Source of the DNA: Candidatus Stygibacter frigidus
Lineage (GTDB): Bacteria; Cloacimonadota; Cloacimonadia; Cloacimonadales; TCS61
Length of the DNA: 6,925 bases
Direction of reading: 5' to 3'
Assembly (NCBI GenBank): GCA_030765325.1
Contig: JAVCCT010000279.1
Span: forward strand, 1 to 6,925
Part shown: positions 5,149 through 6,925 of the stretch, in pieces
Layout of the letters: every line of letters begins with the position of its first letter
Numbering within the stretch: position 1 is the first letter of the stretch
Position numbers and translations under genes: made by a program
Notes under the pieces: model-generated
The model's database searches: none
Seen by the model: the letters and a program-made list of their open reading frames with translations, nothing else
What the model was told of the DNA's origin: nothing

Positions 5149-6925
5149 TGCGCAAAGTGTTAAAAATTACGGGCTGGATTTTACTGATAATATTGGCATT
5201 ATTAATTATTGCATTGATCTTTATCCAGACACGACCTGGGAAGAACCTGATCACTGATCTGATACTGGAAAACGTGAATGGCAAACTGCAGAATGCGGAG
5301 CTAAGTATCCAGCGGCTGGATGTTAATTATCTTAGCTCACTTTCCCTGCAAGGTGTTAGTATCAGCCATGAAGGCGAGAATATTTTGAGTCTTAAGGAAT
5401 TCAGGATTCATTATTCGCTGAAAAGTATTATGTCAAACCGGATAACAATCAGCGGGATATTATTTGATGAACTAAATCTCATCTTACGGCAGGATGCTGA
5501 AGGTGAATGGAATCTGATATCAATATTACCGACAGCAGCTCAAAAAGTAAAACCTCAAAAAGAAACTAAAAATTCTAACTGGGAAATTGTATTGGATGAT
5601 TTCAGCTTAAGAAATAGTGAGATCAAGATCAATTCTACCAGCATATCTGATATTATGCTGCATTTTGCTGGGAAATATTCTGAAGCTGAAAGTTACATCA
5701 ATCTGGATACATTCAGTTTTAATAGTAATGATCCTGATCTTAAGTTAGAAAATCTGGAATTTATGGCGCAACTGGAGAATTATAAAGTAGTGCTGGAAAA
5801 TATGCAGATCAGGACAGCCGAAAATCTGATAACTCTGAGAGCTGAAATTGATCTTGATGATCTGGATAATGGATTTGTGAATATTAATAGTGATTCTTTG
5901 AATTTAACAGAATTCTCAGGCTTTATTCCGCTGGAAGATATCAAAATGTTACCGGAAATAAATCTGGGACTAACGCTTAAGAACCAGAACGCGGATTTTA
6001 ATCTGGAAATGAATGAAGCAGGTCAGAGATTAAATGTGACGGGAACAGTGAATTCTGTATTTGGAATTCCAGATTATCGACTGAAATTGGCTTTGGAGCA
6101 TTTGGATGGAGATCATTGGCTGGATGATCCTCAATATGACTCAGATATCAATCTTAATTTAACCGTGAACGGAAAAGGAATTGAACTGGAAAAAGCGGAA
6201 ATGGATTTCCAATTCAATGTGAAGCCCAGTTATATGGGTGACCACAATGTAAACTCGATAGTCTTAACGGGACATAAATCAGGGAGTTCAGCAGATTTTG
6301 ACACGGATATCAAAGGAGATTTTGGCAAGATCAATATATCGGGAGCAGCAGCAGATATTTTTGATGAAGTGAGCTATCACCTGCAGGGTAGTCTGGAAGG
6401 TCTTGATCTGGCAAAATTAGATATAAATGATTCACTGTATTCTGATCTGAATCTGGAATTTGATGTAACGGGAGAAGGAAGTGATCCTGAGTTATTAACT
6501 ACTGACTTGAAAATCAATGGTGAACATTCTACGTTAATGGGAATGGAAATTAATACGCTAAAGGCAGATATTCATTATGAAAAAGGTGAATATATTGTCA
6601 GAGACCTGCAAGTAATGAATCCTGCTGCTAAGCTTATACTGAAAGCTGATGGTAATATAAAAGGTGAACATAATCTTGATTTTAACCTGCTGGTGAATGA
6701 TTTACAATCTATAAGCAAGTTAGTAAATGCTGAAACTCTGGATGGTAGCGGGGAAATTAGGGGTAATATCACAATAAATAATGAAAGTTATAAGGCAAAT
6801 GTTAATCTGAGCATGAAAGAACTGCTTTATAATGAGTTTGCACTGGGTGAGATTTCAGGTGAGATAGATTTAGATAGTGAACTGAAAAAAACTATTGATG
6901 CCAAATTAGACATGAAAGATTTCAA
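5148..6925 (+). CDS. TamB-like (AsmA/DUF490 superfamily) inner-membrane-anchored protein, 3' truncated by window
   Basis: The frame is open from ATG 5148 to the window end (592 complete codons), so the C-terminus is missing; TamB proteins are commonly over 1,000 residues. Residues 1-6 are basic (MRKVLK), followed by one transmembrane helix (about 8-26) and then TRPGKNLITDLILENVNGKLQNAEL. This is the TamB/AsmA pattern, in which a chorein-like N-terminus follows a membrane anchor (compare the 'LxGxVxLxxL' strands LSSLSLQGVSIS at about 58-69). The rest is a monotonous series of amphipathic beta strands (for example LNLNLTVNGKG, LEGLDLAKLDIND, FDVTGEG), as expected for a long hydrophobic groove spanning the periplasm. 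No enzymatic motif is visible. The start overlaps the Omp85 stop as TGATG with only a weak ribosome binding site, so translational coupling is likely. The diagnostic TamB C-terminal domain lies outside the window, so a general AsmA-like protein remains possible. Confidence 0.8.
   Translation, partial: MRKVLKITGWILLIILALLIIALIFIQTRPGKNLITDLILENVNGKLQNAELSIQRLDVNYLSSLSLQGVSISHEGENILSLKEFRIHYSLKSIMSNRITISGILFDELNLILRQDAEGEWNLISILPTAAQKVKPQKETKNSNWEIVLDDFSLRNSEIKINSTSISDIMLHFAGKYSEAESYINLDTFSFNSNDPDLKLENLEFMAQLENYKVVLENMQIRTAENLITLRAEIDLDDLDNGFVNINSDSLNLTEFSGFIPLEDIKMLPEINLGLTLKNQNADFNLEMNEAGQRLNVTGTVNSVFGIPDYRLKLALEHLDGDHWLDDPQYDSDINLNLTVNGKGIELEKAEMDFQFNVKPSYMGDHNVNSIVLTGHKSGSSADFDTDIKGDFGKINISGAAADIFDEVSYHLQGSLEGLDLAKLDINDSLYSDLNLEFDVTGEGSDPELLTTDLKINGEHSTLMGMEINTLKADIHYEKGEYIVRDLQVMNPAAKLILKADGNIKGEHNLDFNLLVNDLQSISKLVNAETLDGSGEIRGNITINNESYKANVNLSMKELLYNEFALGEISGEIDLDSELKKTIDAKLDMKDF

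Overview
The window carries genes of a diderm (Gram-negative) bacterium: it encodes an Omp85 outer-membrane protein together with a TamB-like periplasmic bridge protein. The DNA leans towards AT, uses TTG as one apparent start codon, and has repeat-rich intergenic stretches. I think a lineage of the Cloacimonadota/FCB type is plausible, but this is a guess from general character; nothing in the window proves the taxon.

Layout. Positions 1-159 are non-coding and hold a compact structured element (56-118) made of two inverted, GTAG-footed hairpins, closely resembling a REP doublet (REPIN). Positions 160-2127, minus strand, are a tight three-gene operon read from right to left: a cysteine desulfurase-family protein (997-2127), a small DUF3343 protein (740-1000) and a two-domain TusA/DsrE-type YedF protein (160-756). 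The genes overlap by 4 and 17 nt. Together they look like a sulfur/selenium trafficking module: PLP enzyme, small Cys protein, sulfur-carrier protein. selD, its usual companion, is not in the window.

The gap at 2128-2393 separates this operon from the divergent upp gene (2394-3017, plus strand; uracil salvage). It contains a good Shine-Dalgarno and broken coding-like frames that could be the remnant of a small gene upstream of the desulfurase.

Positions 3018-3321 form a repeat-dense non-coding stretch with a family of 14-bp imperfect palindromes, a 9-bp tandem repeat, two similar tandem hairpins and a near-consensus sigma70 promoter (TTGACT, 17 bp, TATAGT). This promoter should drive a two-gene envelope operon: an Omp85/TamA-like barrel protein (3322-5148) and a TamB-like protein (5148 to beyond 6925). 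Their stop and start codons overlap (TGATG), and the second gene runs off the window. These two would form a translocation and assembly module linking inner and outer membrane.

I found no RNA gene, CRISPR array, transposase or phage gene. The most unusual signals are in the intergenic DNA, above all the REPIN-like element with compensatory stem changes and the dyads over the tamA promoter.
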